Assembly: GCF_007860175.1 (NCBI RefSeq)
Contig: NZ_SJPX01000005.1
Span: 682,001 to 746,000 of the forward strand
Direction: 5' to 3'
Length of the DNA stretch: 64,000 bases
Source: Rubripirellula reticaptiva
GTDB taxonomy: Bacteria; Planctomycetota; Planctomycetia; Pirellulales; Pirellulaceae
The number at the start of each line of letters is the position of its first letter. Position 1 is the first letter of the stretch. Below the pieces are notes generated by a model. It did not search any database, was not told the origin of the DNA, and worked only from the letters and a program-made list of their open reading frames with translations. This document shows, in pieces, positions 29,031 to 37,557 of the stretch. A program made the position numbers and the translations under genes.

Positions 29031-29639
29031 GTGTCGTCGCAAGGATCGCATGAACGTGTAAGCGGCAGCGTCGGCGATGCTGCGGGCGCTGGCGCTAGCG
29101 GGATTGAATCCACCGGTGACGCTGCCGAACTGCTACCTGCCGAGCTGATTGCTCGGCACCAACGGGGCATTTGGCGGTATCTACGAATGCTCGGATGCGA
29201 CGACTCGATGGCGGACGATTTGACGCAGGAAACGTTTTTACGAGTCCTTCGCCGCGACAATTTCGTTCAACATAGTGAAGCCGCGACCAGCAGTTATCTG
29301 CGGCGAACGGCCTACAACCTGCTCGTTTCGGACCATCGCAAGCACAAGCGTGTGCAGTCGATGGCCGAGTCGCCGCTGATGGACGAGATCTGGGATCGTT
29401 GGGCTGGTAAGGATTTGTCGGGCGACCGAGCAGTGGATGCCTTGAAGGGCTGCTTGTCGATACTGACGAATCGAGCACGGTTGGCATTGCAGATGAGGTA
29501 TGGAAACGATGCCACGCGGATTGAGATCGCCGAGGCGCTTGATATCACGGACCATGGTGCTCGCAATTTGATGCAGCGAGCAAAGGGGCAGCTTCGCGAA
29601 TGTGTCGAAGCAAAATTACACTTGAACATCGATCATTGA
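29031..29639 (+). CDS. ECF-type RNA polymerase sigma factor
   Basis: The GTG at 29031 lies 5 bases after the DUF1501 stop and gives 202 residues. Region 2 is seen as LIARHQRGIWRYLRMLGCDDSMADDLTQETFLRVLRR, with the DDLTQETF signature that binds core polymerase and the -10 element. Region 4 is ARLALQMRYGNDATRIEIAEALDITDHGARNLMQRAKGQL, a helix-turn-helix for the -35. The first 35 residues are low-complexity Gly/Ala/Ser. It is immediately followed by an anti-sigma-like gene, the usual arrangement, and so probably controls this operon among others. Confidence 0.9.
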   Translation: MSSQGSHERVSGSVGDAAGAGASGIESTGDAAELLPAELIARHQRGIWRYLRMLGCDDSMADDLTQETFLRVLRRDNFVQHSEAATSSYLRRTAYNLLVSDHRKHKRVQSMAESPLMDEIWDRWAGKDLSGDRAVDALKGCLSILTNRARLALQMRYGNDATRIEIAEALDITDHGARNLMQRAKGQLRECVEAKLHLNIDH

Positions 29640-29649
29640 AAACAGACTC

Positions 29650-31599
29650 ATGACTGACTCGAACCAGTCCAACCCTGATTCACCAAACAACGACGACCGC
29701 GCATTGACCGACCAGGACTTTGCCGAACGAGCGTTTGATTCGTTGTTCGTCGAAGCAATGGGAAAGGCCGAGCCGCCCGACCTGACTTACAAGATCCTGT
29801 CGCGACTGCGAGAGGAACCGGTCGCCGCAGCACCTCGGCCAACGGCGCTACCCAATCGCCCGTCCCAAGCGAAACCGTCGCCCGCAATCGCGAAATCCGC
29901 ATGGTGGTTCGTCGCTGCCGCAATCGCGGCATCCTTGATCGGCTTGCTATGGGTTCGGAATCATCGCAACTTGCCGATCGAAGTCGGTTCGGTCGCCAAG
30001 CAAACCGAACAAAATGTCGCATCGACGACCAAGAATGACGTCGCAGCAGCGGCTGCTTCATCGGATTTATCAACTACCGAACCCAAACAAGACTCGCTCG
30101 CGGACGCGCCACGTCAACCGCCACGCGGTCGTCCGATGGTTTTGCCGACCAACGAATCGAACGAACCAGTCGATGCACCAGAGTCTGTGCTGGGAATGCC
30201 GTCTGACGAATCACTTGGGCCGCCTGAATCGATGGCGTTGGTATCACATCAAGTGGATTCGGAGATGCGAGGGTACTGGGATGCGATTGGGATTCAACCG
30301 ACCGACGAAGCCGGTGCCGAACAAGTTGCAGATCGCTTTAGCCGGCTGTTTGGCTTTGCCTGGTCCGCCTCGGATCTAAGTAGTGCCGAAACGATTCAAG
30401 CGAAAATCGCAATCGATTCGATCGCGACGCAGATTGCGACCGGTTGGCTGAATCAGATCACCGATGGCGGAATCAACCGCGTCAAAGGAAAACAGCGAGA
30501 CGATCTAATATCCGAAGTCGCCCAGGCCTTCTCGGGTTCGTTGCCGCTGGACCGATCGCTTGCCAGTTGGATCGATGGAACGTCGGTGACATCCACCGCT
30601 TTCCTTACCGCGATGGCAGCAGGTTCAAATTCAGTCGATGACGGTGTGATGGGGCGTCATTTGGCATCGCTAATTTTCAACAAAGATCTCCGTTGCACTC
30701 GTTGTCACGACGCCTACATCGAAGGAAGCGGCCGACAAGAAGACTATTGGTCGCTGGTTGGGTTGTTGCACCGTGATTTGGTTCCCAGTCGTCAGGGATG
30801 GTCGGTCGCGAAAAAGCCAAACTCCCGCAAGCTGTTTTTTGATCTCGCCGATGGTCGTCGCCGGGTTGCGATGCCAGAAGTCCCCCGTCAATGGATCGCC
30901 GGCCCCGATGCAGTGACTTCGCTATCGGATTGGTCGGCTCGATTGAACGGTTCTCCGTCGTTGGCGGCAGGCGTGGTCAATTCACTTTGGGAAATGGTCC
31001 ACGGGCAACCGCTTCACGGCCGAGTTGTCGATCCGATGAATGCGCCGCATAACGAAGCGTTGGCGGAATTAGAAACTCGCTTGGTGAACGACCTTCTGCG
31101 GTCAAAGTTCAATCTGGGTCGCGCACTCGCACTGGTGATCGCATCGCCGGCCAGCAACCGCCAAGTCCCCAAGTCACTGGAAAATAGTTGGGTTATCGAC
31201 AACGCGGTCGAGCGTTCGGCCGCCGAGGCATTCGCCGCAGCGATGCCGCTGAAGTCCGACTTGCCGTTCGACCGACGAGTTGACGAGGCGATGCGATCGA
31301 TCGGTGCAAAGCTCGACATCAATGGAAAACCACTGCTGGCCCAAATCGGCCAAGGCGGCTCTGGCACCAACAAAGTCCGTTCGGACAAACTGTCTTGGGA
31401 CTTTCCCGACCGCGCCGAAACCCTGCCTGTGCAATGGCTGCGTCTGATCAAGAACACCGACCAGCAGGTGGATCATTTGGCCTACCTGGCGGGGCGAACC
31501 GATGCACCCGAGTCCGTGCAGAAGGGCGTCGAGGCAATGCAGGCCGCAAACATCGACGAGGCAACGATATTGAACCGAGTCTGGTGGATGGTTCGGTAG
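29650..31599 (+). CDS. Anti-sigma-like membrane protein fused to a DUF1549/1553-related outer domain
   Basis: The 649-residue protein has a cytoplasmic part (about 1-82; the segment from LTDQDFAERAFDSLFVEAMG to LTYKILSRLREE resembles anti-sigma N-termini), one membrane span (residues 84-102, AWWFVAAAIAASLIGLLWV), and a Gln/Pro-rich linker to about 200. The large outer domain contains CxxCH at 349-353 (LRCTRCHDAY), then ...YWSLVGLLHRDL, AGVVNSLWEMVHGQPLHGRVVDPMNAPHNE and a final LNRVWWMVR. This matches the organisation and motifs of the DUF1549/1553 protein three genes upstream. It would hold the sigma factor at the membrane and sense a redox, ligand or partner signal outside. No zinc-binding HxxxCxxC is visible. 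Confidence 0.82.
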   Translation: MTDSNQSNPDSPNNDDRALTDQDFAERAFDSLFVEAMGKAEPPDLTYKILSRLREEPVAAAPRPTALPNRPSQAKPSPAIAKSAWWFVAAAIAASLIGLLWVRNHRNLPIEVGSVAKQTEQNVASTTKNDVAAAAASSDLSTTEPKQDSLADAPRQPPRGRPMVLPTNESNEPVDAPESVLGMPSDESLGPPESMALVSHQVDSEMRGYWDAIGIQPTDEAGAEQVADRFSRLFGFAWSASDLSSAETIQAKIAIDSIATQIATGWLNQITDGGINRVKGKQRDDLISEVAQAFSGSLPLDRSLASWIDGTSVTSTAFLTAMAAGSNSVDDGVMGRHLASLIFNKDLRCTRCHDAYIEGSGRQEDYWSLVGLLHRDLVPSRQGWSVAKKPNSRKLFFDLADGRRRVAMPEVPRQWIAGPDAVTSLSDWSARLNGSPSLAAGVVNSLWEMVHGQPLHGRVVDPMNAPHNEALAELETRLVNDLLRSKFNLGRALALVIASPASNRQVPKSLENSWVIDNAVERSAAEAFAAAMPLKSDLPFDRRVDEAMRSIGAKLDINGKPLLAQIGQGGSGTNKVRSDKLSWDFPDRAETLPVQWLRLIKNTDQQVDHLAYLAGRTDAPESVQKGVEAMQAANIDEATILNRVWWMVR

Positions 31600-31724
31600 A
31601 GGGGATTTGCCGAAGGCTCGAGACATCGAGGTTTCGGTGCAATCGTTAAAACCGGATCGGTCGCATTGTTTGGTTTCAAATCGGCTCGCCGTTTGGCGAA
31701 GCGGACGACCGTGGCATCAGTACT

Positions 31725-33263
31725 GTGCAAAATTTCACCGAATCATACTCGTTCGTTGAAATGCACGTGTCAGACGTTTCCCAAAAAACCGACTCCGAAT
31801 CCAGCTTCGTTGCCGACTCGCTTGCCATCGGCATGGCGGTCATGTTGGCAATGACCGTCATTCAGCGCGGACTCGGATTCTTTCGTGGCATTTGGTTTTG
31901 CCGATTGCTTGACGATGCCGTCGTCGGCCAGTGGTCGATGGCGTATGACTTCATCACCATGATCACGCCCGTGATGTTGCTTGGCATCCCCGGAACGTTG
32001 CCAAGGTATGTCGAGCACTACCGAGTCCAAGGGCATTTGACGCCGCTCGTGCGGCGCATGCTGTGGGTCACGATTGGTTTGGGCACGATCTTTTTTGTCG
32101 GAATCATGTTATTCCCCGACTTTTTTGGTTGGCTGGTTTTCTTACAGCCGCAGTCGATGGCGTTGGTTTACAGCATCGGCGCAGGCGTGGTGGCGATTGT
32201 CATCTTTAATTTTGTTTATCAGATGGTTTCAGCCCTTCGACAAGTTCGTGTGGCCTCGATCATGCAGTTTGTTCAGTCGGTGTCGTTTACCGTCATCGGG
32301 ATTGCTTGGTTGACATTCGGCGGCGGGTTGACCGGGTTGGTCTATGCTTTCATTGCTGCAACGTTGATTGCGACCGTTCCCGGACTCCACACCTTGGTTC
32401 GTGGTTGGGCGGGTTTACCCGTCAGCCAAGATTCGTTTGACGCATTGTCGATGTGGCGGCGTTTGATGCCTTATGCGGCCGCGCTGTGGGCGATGAATTT
32501 GTTGTCAAATGTGTTCGCACTGTCGGACCGTTACATGATTTTGCACATGATGCCGGGCGACGACACTGCTACCCAGGCCGCCGTCGGCCAATACCATAGT
32601 GGCCGAATCATTCCCATGCTGTTGATCAGTTTGGCGACCATGATCAGTGGCGTATTGATGCCCTACCTAGCCGCCGACTGGGAAGCCGGTCGCAAAGAAA
32701 AGGTACGCGAAAACTTACGCCGCATTCTGTTTGCCGCGTCCGGTTTCTTTACAGCCGGGGCCGCCGTCGCGATGGTTATGTCGCCTTGGTTTTTTGAAGT
32801 GATTTTGGAAAACCGCTACGCGGCTGGTCTGCAGTTGATGCCAATGACGTTTGTCTTTTGTATCTGGGTATCACTGGCGACCATCGGACAGGACTACTTG
32901 TGGGTGGCCGAAAAAGGGAAGTGGGTTACTGTGGCGATCGGCGTTGCATTGATTGTGAACGTGGCGCTCAATTACGTGCTGCTGCCGATGCTGGGACTCG
33001 AGGGAGCTGTGGTCGCAACCTTGGTTGCCAACGGAGTCATGTTGGGATCGCTGTGGTTGGCGATGTCGAGGTTTGGATTCCGATTGGACCTGACGTTGCT
33101 GATTCTGTCAGTGCTACCTGCGACGCTGTTGGCCGGTCCTTGGATCGGGCTAGCCTGTGTGGTGATCGCCTGCGTAGGGAACGTAGAAATTCGTGGATGG
33201 TGTGACGAAGGCGCGACTTACCTGATACAGCGACTCCGCCCGCAACCGGGCAGCGCAGCGTAG
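31725..33263 (+). CDS. Multispan polysaccharide flippase-like membrane protein (MOP/Wzx type)
   Basis: A GTG at 31725 or the ATG at 31761 can start this protein of about 500 residues. It has around 12-14 hydrophobic segments spread over the whole length. The first spans are LAIGMAVMLAMTVIQRGLGFFRGIWFCRLL and MITPVMLLGIPGTLPRYVEHYR, the pattern seen in Wzx/RfbX and MATE-fold exporters of the MOP superfamily. These flip lipid-linked sugars across the inner membrane. No glycosyltransferase genes are adjacent, so the substrate is unknown. It is read in the same direction as the sigma operon but lies 125 bases after it. Confidence 0.78.
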   Translation: MQNFTESYSFVEMHVSDVSQKTDSESSFVADSLAIGMAVMLAMTVIQRGLGFFRGIWFCRLLDDAVVGQWSMAYDFITMITPVMLLGIPGTLPRYVEHYRVQGHLTPLVRRMLWVTIGLGTIFFVGIMLFPDFFGWLVFLQPQSMALVYSIGAGVVAIVIFNFVYQMVSALRQVRVASIMQFVQSVSFTVIGIAWLTFGGGLTGLVYAFIAATLIATVPGLHTLVRGWAGLPVSQDSFDALSMWRRLMPYAAALWAMNLLSNVFALSDRYMILHMMPGDDTATQAAVGQYHSGRIIPMLLISLATMISGVLMPYLAADWEAGRKEKVRENLRRILFAASGFFTAGAAVAMVMSPWFFEVILENRYAAGLQLMPMTFVFCIWVSLATIGQDYLWVAEKGKWVTVAIGVALIVNVALNYVLLPMLGLEGAVVATLVANGVMLGSLWLAMSRFGFRLDLTLLILSVLPATLLAGPWIGLACVVIACVGNVEIRGWCDEGATYLIQRLRPQPGSAA

Positions 33264-33381
33264 CAACGAATCTGATGACACAGGCTACAGCTGAGGTTAC
33301 GCGCCGCGGCGCCGAAGTTTCAAGTCGTGCAACTCGCAGTCCGACCTACTTTTGGCATCGTTTTCGCGTTACTCTTTTCGC

Positions 33382-34068
33382 ATGAACTTTCTTTGCCATG
33401 CAATTCCGTATCTCGACCAGCCGCTGTTAGCGATTTCGACGGGCGTGCCCGATTGGATGAGCGTTGTGGACCGCAAAGTCCGGGCTCGTGGCAAATACGC
33501 CGCCCAGCATGTCGACAGCGATGATCCGGAATTGGCCGCGGTTGCTGGAGGCATCCTGCGGCACATCGCCGACGATCGCTGGTTCCACGGCACGGCTGCG
33601 TTTGTCGAGACGAACCTTCGATTGGCTGTCGAGCTGCGTGACCTGCTGCCTGGCGACACCGGTTTTCGGCCAATGTTTGTCGGGCACATCTTGATCGAGA
33701 TGTTGTTGGATTCGTATTGGCTGCGAGACGATCCGTCGATTGGCCAGCGATACTATGACGCCGTTTCGGCAGCCGATGCGGCGGTAGTCCAGCAATCGGT
33801 GGTGACCATCACCGGCAAACAGGTTACCGGCCTGGCATCGGTGATCCAGCGATTTGCGGACATCAAATTCCTTTACGACTATCGTGACCACACCAAACTG
33901 TTGATGCGGATCAACCAAGTGATGGCACGGGTCGGACTCAGCCAGCTTCCCGACTCGCTCGTCGAGTGGCTCGCGAGTGCCGACAAGTTGGTAGAATCAC
34001 GCCGAGTTCAGATGCTGACGCCGCCCGACGGGACGGATCCGTTTGGATTCGCCAACCCAGCGACCTGA
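33382..34068 (+). CDS. AcpH-like putative hydrolase
   Basis: The frame opens at 33352; the ATG at 33382 (MNFLCHAIPYLDQP) is preferred because it matches the MNFLAH start of acyl-carrier-protein phosphodiesterase AcpH. Other shared features are an early Asp (TGVPDW), and His/Asp pairs (RHIADDRWFHG, MFVGHILIEMLLDSYW), suggesting an HD-like metal site. The match is by eye only and the 228-residue protein may be a planctomycete-specific relative. A sugar epimerase gene starts 35 bases downstream. Confidence 0.45.
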   Translation: MNFLCHAIPYLDQPLLAISTGVPDWMSVVDRKVRARGKYAAQHVDSDDPELAAVAGGILRHIADDRWFHGTAAFVETNLRLAVELRDLLPGDTGFRPMFVGHILIEMLLDSYWLRDDPSIGQRYYDAVSAADAAVVQQSVVTITGKQVTGLASVIQRFADIKFLYDYRDHTKLLMRINQVMARVGLSQLPDSLVEWLASADKLVESRRVQMLTPPDGTDPFGFANPAT

Positions 34069-34103
34069 TCCCCCTCCTGATACCCTACGAGAAAACGAAC
34101 GCG

Positions 34104-34952
34104 ATGAAATACGGAATGAATCTGCTGCTATGGAGCGGCGAAGTGACTGACGCCATGTTCCCGGTTTGTGAGCAATTGAAGGCAGCCGGTTTTGACGGCG
34201 TTGAGCTACCGATGTTCAACTTGGACTTGGACTACGCCGCCATCGGCAAGCAACTTGATTCCATGGGCCTTTCTCGCACCGCGGTCACGATTCGCAACGA
34301 AGGCGACAACCCGATCTCGCCCGACAAAAGTGTCCGCGACCTGGGAATCTCGTTGACCAAGAAAACTCTCGATGCCTGCGCCGCTGCTGGTGTGGAAACG
34401 CTGGTCGGACCGTACCACTCGGCGATCGGCGTCTTCAGTGGCGCCGGCCCAACGTCGGACGAATGGAAGTGGGGTGTCGACAGCATGCAACAAGTCGCCG
34501 AACACGCTGGCAAAGTCGGCGTGAAGTTGGGCGTCGAAGCGCTGAACCGTTTCGAGTGCTACTTTTTGAACACGCATGCCGACTCGACTCGCTTCGCACG
34601 TGAAGTCGATCACCCAGCCTGCGGAATCATGTACGACACCTTCCACAGCAACATCGAAGAAAAGAACATCAAGGATGCGGTGAAGGCCGGCGGTGACAAG
34701 TTGTTCCACATCCACATCAGCGAGAATGATCGCAGCACGCCCGGCGAAGGCGCGATCCGCTGGGCAGACAACTTCGACGCGATCGCCGAATGCGGTTACG
34801 ACGGCTGGCTGGTGATCGAAGCGTTCGGTCTATCGTTGCCCGAGATTGCTGCGGCGACCAAGATTTGGCGCAAGATGTTTTCCGATGAAATGTCGCTAGC
34901 GACAAACGGTTTGAAGTTCATGCGCGGCGAAATTGAAAAACGAAAAGCATGA
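34104..34952 (+). CDS. Sugar epimerase/isomerase of the AP-endonuclease-2 / tagatose-epimerase fold
   Basis: The start at 34104 (MKYGMNLLLWSG) is chosen because the frame upstream overlaps the previous gene. The 282-residue TIM barrel has the metal-binding residues of the D-tagatose/D-psicose 3-epimerase family: E in GVEALNRFECYFLNT, D in MYDTFHSNIEE, H in FHIHISENDRSTPGEG, and E in LVIEAFG. The whole GVEALNR...CYFLNT block is characteristic of ketose 3-epimerases. The enzyme would interconvert free ketoses. The stop overlaps the next start by 4 bases (ATGA), so both are translated together. Confidence 0.88.
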   Translation: MKYGMNLLLWSGEVTDAMFPVCEQLKAAGFDGVELPMFNLDLDYAAIGKQLDSMGLSRTAVTIRNEGDNPISPDKSVRDLGISLTKKTLDACAAAGVETLVGPYHSAIGVFSGAGPTSDEWKWGVDSMQQVAEHAGKVGVKLGVEALNRFECYFLNTHADSTRFAREVDHPACGIMYDTFHSNIEEKNIKDAVKAGGDKLFHIHISENDRSTPGEGAIRWADNFDAIAECGYDGWLVIEAFGLSLPEIAAATKIWRKMFSDEMSLATNGLKFMRGEIEKRKA

Positions 34953-35296
34953 GCACCGAAACCAGCAACCGAGTGCTGATGGTGTCGGGTGATCTTGTCT
35001 TTGGATCCCGCGTAAAAATGGCTGCCGAACGAGCGGATTGGAAATTCTCGCTCGGCGGTCGATTGCCAGATGGCGAGCTCGACGATGTCCGTTACGTGAT
35101 TGTTGATTTGTCGACTCGCAGCGGCGTGATTGGCACGATCGTGGGCGAGTGCAACGAGCGGTGCCCGTCGGCCAAGCTGATCGCGTACGGGCCGCACGTG
35201 CACGTGCCGAAATTGAAAGCAGCTCGTGAAGCGGGTATCGAACAGGTGATCACCAACGGCCAGTTCGACGCGATGCTGTCGACACTTTTCGATTAG
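34949..35296 (+). CDS. Stand-alone degenerate response-receiver-like protein
   Basis: The 115-residue protein has the alternating strand/helix pattern of a CheY-type receiver. VLMVSGDLVFGSRVKMAAE is strand 1/helix 1, RYVIVDLSTRSG is strand 3 with an aspartate in the phosphoacceptor place, KLIAYGPHVH is strand 4, and GIEQVITNGQF is strand 5. The acidic pair after strand 1 is reduced to SGD, the strand-4 Thr/Ser is Gly and the strand-5 Lys is Asn. Normal phosphorylation is therefore unlikely. It overlaps the epimerase gene by 4 bases and is probably produced with it. Function unknown. Confidence 0.7.
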   Translation: MSTETSNRVLMVSGDLVFGSRVKMAAERADWKFSLGGRLPDGELDDVRYVIVDLSTRSGVIGTIVGECNERCPSAKLIAYGPHVHVPKLKAAREAGIEQVITNGQFDAMLSTLFD

Positions 35297-35365
35297 TCAA
35301 CGGTTCGATTGATTCCTGTTCCAGCTAATCCAGCTCGGTAACACACCGATAAAGACGACGTTCCG

Positions 35366-36592
35366 TTACGGATCGCGTCTTAGGTCGCCACTGAACTTCG
35401 TTTTCTTGGCGGCCAAGTACATCTGCCACTTTTGCTCGTTGTAGCCAAAGTCGACATTGGGTTCGACCATCCGCAGCAGTGCCAGTACCGCCGGATTCGG
35501 CTGAGTGTCATTGATCTCCACTGCTTTGCCTCCGGTCGACATTCCGTTGGAACCGTTGTCGCCAAATCCAAGGCTCATGCCGGGCGGCGGTGGGCCTACT
35601 GTTTTGACGGTTGTGACCAACGCATCAACATAGGTCATGGCAAGTTCAGGATCCGGAAACCACGATAGCGCTCGAGCAGCCCGGTGGATTGTTTGCCGAT
35701 TGTTCGCCGACAGCATCGGCACGTACGTCGCCGACGCTGAATCAGCACCGTAGACAAGCAGTTGCTCCAGCGCGGCTTCGCGAATCGTTTCGTCCGTTTC
35801 TTCGACGCCCGCCAAGACCAATGCTTGAACGGAAACCCGGTTCTTGAATCGGCCCAGCAAATCGATCCATAACCGCCGCATTGCGACAGGCTGGGATCGA
35901 TCATTTCGCGAATCCTTTAACTGTTCAGCAATCGCAACCGCCGCCAGCGGATCCTTGATCGCTCGCAGGGCGTCCAGGGCTTCGGCCGATTTCGATGACC
36001 CTTTCGAAACGATCTTGATTAGCCGGTTGACCTCGCGAATCCACAGCTTCGATTCCGTTTCGCTCGCTTCGGCCGATTCCGCTAGCGCAACGGATTCGGG
36101 AAGCTCCCACTTGCGGCCCACCGAGATCATGCCCCTATCGCGCATCATGTCGTTGCGATGAATCCACTTGCCGTTCTCTTTCAAGTAACCCAATGCCGCG
36201 CGAGCCAGTTCGTGTTCCGGATCCAGTTCGATCGCCCGTTGGAAATGGTATTTGCGATATTGGCCGGTCTGGCCCGGAAGATTGCCGGCGGTCGCACACC
36301 AGATCGCTAGCTTGTAGTGCAGTTCGGCGTTTTCGCCCGCTTTGGCAGCGTTGCGGCGATACTGTGCCAGTTCGTCAGATTTAACGACCCGAGAAACGCG
36401 GCTGTTCGGGATCGCGACTTGGATTTCGTCGTCGATGGCGACCACGGTGTAATCGGACTGGCGGGTGACTTTGCCCGTCAAATGGCCGCCGCCAGCGATC
36501 TCAACCGAATCTGCCACTGCGGAAATAGGCATGAGGCAGGCTACGGAAAATAGCAGCACGCAGGCTGGCGTGATGGTTAGCAATCGAGTCAT
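35366..36592 (-). CDS. Secreted HEAT-repeat-like protein of unknown function
   Basis: The 408-residue protein has a signal peptide (LLTITPACVLLFSVACLMPISAVADS). Next is a small beta region (VEIAGGGHLTGKVTRQSDYTVVAIDDEIQVAIP) and a TPR-like stretch (AELHYKLAIWCATAGNLPGQ...HFQRAIELDPEHELARAALGY). Alpha-helical HEAT-like repeats follow (SAEALDALRAIKDPLAAVAIAEQL, DETIREAALEQLLVYG, RQTIHRAARALSWFPD). Such architectures are frequent in planctomycete exported proteins and suggest protein binding. It is divergent from cysH. Confidence 0.72.
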   Translation of the reverse strand: MTRLLTITPACVLLFSVACLMPISAVADSVEIAGGGHLTGKVTRQSDYTVVAIDDEIQVAIPNSRVSRVVKSDELAQYRRNAAKAGENAELHYKLAIWCATAGNLPGQTGQYRKYHFQRAIELDPEHELARAALGYLKENGKWIHRNDMMRDRGMISVGRKWELPESVALAESAEASETESKLWIREVNRLIKIVSKGSSKSAEALDALRAIKDPLAAVAIAEQLKDSRNDRSQPVAMRRLWIDLLGRFKNRVSVQALVLAGVEETDETIREAALEQLLVYGADSASATYVPMLSANNRQTIHRAARALSWFPDPELAMTYVDALVTTVKTVGPPPPGMSLGFGDNGSNGMSTGGKAVEINDTQPNPAVLALLRMVEPNVDFGYNEQKWQMYLAAKKTKFSGDLRRDP

Positions 36593-36604
36593 CGTGAGTC
36601 GCCC

Positions 36605-36623
36605 TTGAGTTTGATAAGCTCAA
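36605..36623. promoter_or_regulatory. Inverted repeat upstream of cysH, candidate operator
   Basis: TTGAG and CTCAA form 5-base arms around TTTGATAAG; the arms can be extended with one mismatch. It lies between the divergent starts of the HEAT-repeat gene and cysH, about 65-80 bases before the cysH ATG. An Rrf2-type regulator is encoded right after cysH and could bind here. No other evidence. Confidence 0.3.
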
Positions 36624-36687
36624 TTCTAACCCACTGGCGGACGATAACCATACTTGACTATGTTGATCGTGTTTGTAACCTTTCGAT

Positions 36688-37530
36688 ATGTCAGCTAAAT
36701 TTTACCGCCAAACTTCGGCGTCATCCGACCGACCTATGAACGAAAAATCGTCACAACCCGATCCGCCGCCGCAGGTCTTCTCGATCGATTCGGGAGAACC
36801 TCGCGGGGCTTTGGCGGCCGATCCGCCGCTGTATCCGACCGACGAATTCCTGGCCGAAATGGCTGCTGAAAGCGCAAAGCTGGAAACCGCCACACCTCAG
36901 GAGATCCTGCGCTGGGCGGTGGACCGGTTTGCGCCCAAGTTCACGATGGCGACTGCGTTTGGCCCCGAAGGCATGACGATCATGCACATGCTGGCCGAAA
37001 TCGCCCCCGAAACGCCCGTTTTTAATCTGGATACGGGTTACCAGTTCAAAGAAACGCTTGAGCTGCGCGAACGGGTGAAAGAAAAGTACGGCATCGAAGT
37101 CGAATACAAACTGCCCGACACGACAGTCCAGCAGTACGAAGAAATGCACGGCGGGCCGCTGTACGCGACAAATCCGAACCAGTGCTGCTTTGACCGCAAA
37201 ATGCGACCGCTGCACGAAGCGGCCAAGGGCCAACACGCTTGGGCCAGTGCAATCCGTCGCGACCAATCGCCCGACCGAGCCGCGGCGCCAATCGTCGGCT
37301 GGGACAAGAAGTTCCAGTTGGTGAAGATCAGTCCGCTGGCGAATTGGACCAAGAACCAGGTCTGGGATCTGATTTTGAAAGAGAGCATTCCTTACAACCC
37401 GCTGCACGACCAGGGGTTCCCCAGCATCGGTTGCCAGCCTTGCACACGCGCGACTCAGTTGGGCGAGGACGAGCGGGCCGGCCGTTGGGCGGGATTCGAA
37501 AAGACCGAATGTGGACTGCACAATTCGTAA
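36688..37530 (+). CDS. cysH: Assimilatory adenylylsulfate (APS/PAPS) reductase, Fe-S type
   Basis: The 280-residue protein (alternative start at 36736, MNEKSSQPD) is a PP-loop-related reductase. TAFGPEGMTIMHML is the phosphate-binding segment and FNLDTGYQFKETLELRE is the conserved sulfate-binding region. The cysteine pair in NQCCFDRKMRPL and the later GCQPCTRA form the four-cysteine [4Fe-4S] site of APS-reductase-type enzymes. ECGLH near the end carries the catalytic cysteine. It would reduce APS (or PAPS) to sulfite using thioredoxin. An Rrf2 regulator follows after 27 bases. Two transsulfuration enzymes lie 6-8 kb away. Confidence 0.93.
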   Translation: MSAKFYRQTSASSDRPMNEKSSQPDPPPQVFSIDSGEPRGALAADPPLYPTDEFLAEMAAESAKLETATPQEILRWAVDRFAPKFTMATAFGPEGMTIMHMLAEIAPETPVFNLDTGYQFKETLELRERVKEKYGIEVEYKLPDTTVQQYEEMHGGPLYATNPNQCCFDRKMRPLHEAAKGQHAWASAIRRDQSPDRAAAPIVGWDKKFQLVKISPLANWTKNQVWDLILKESIPYNPLHDQGFPSIGCQPCTRATQLGEDERAGRWAGFEKTECGLHNS

Positions 37531-37557
37531 TTCACGCCAACTTCGGGAGAAACCAAG

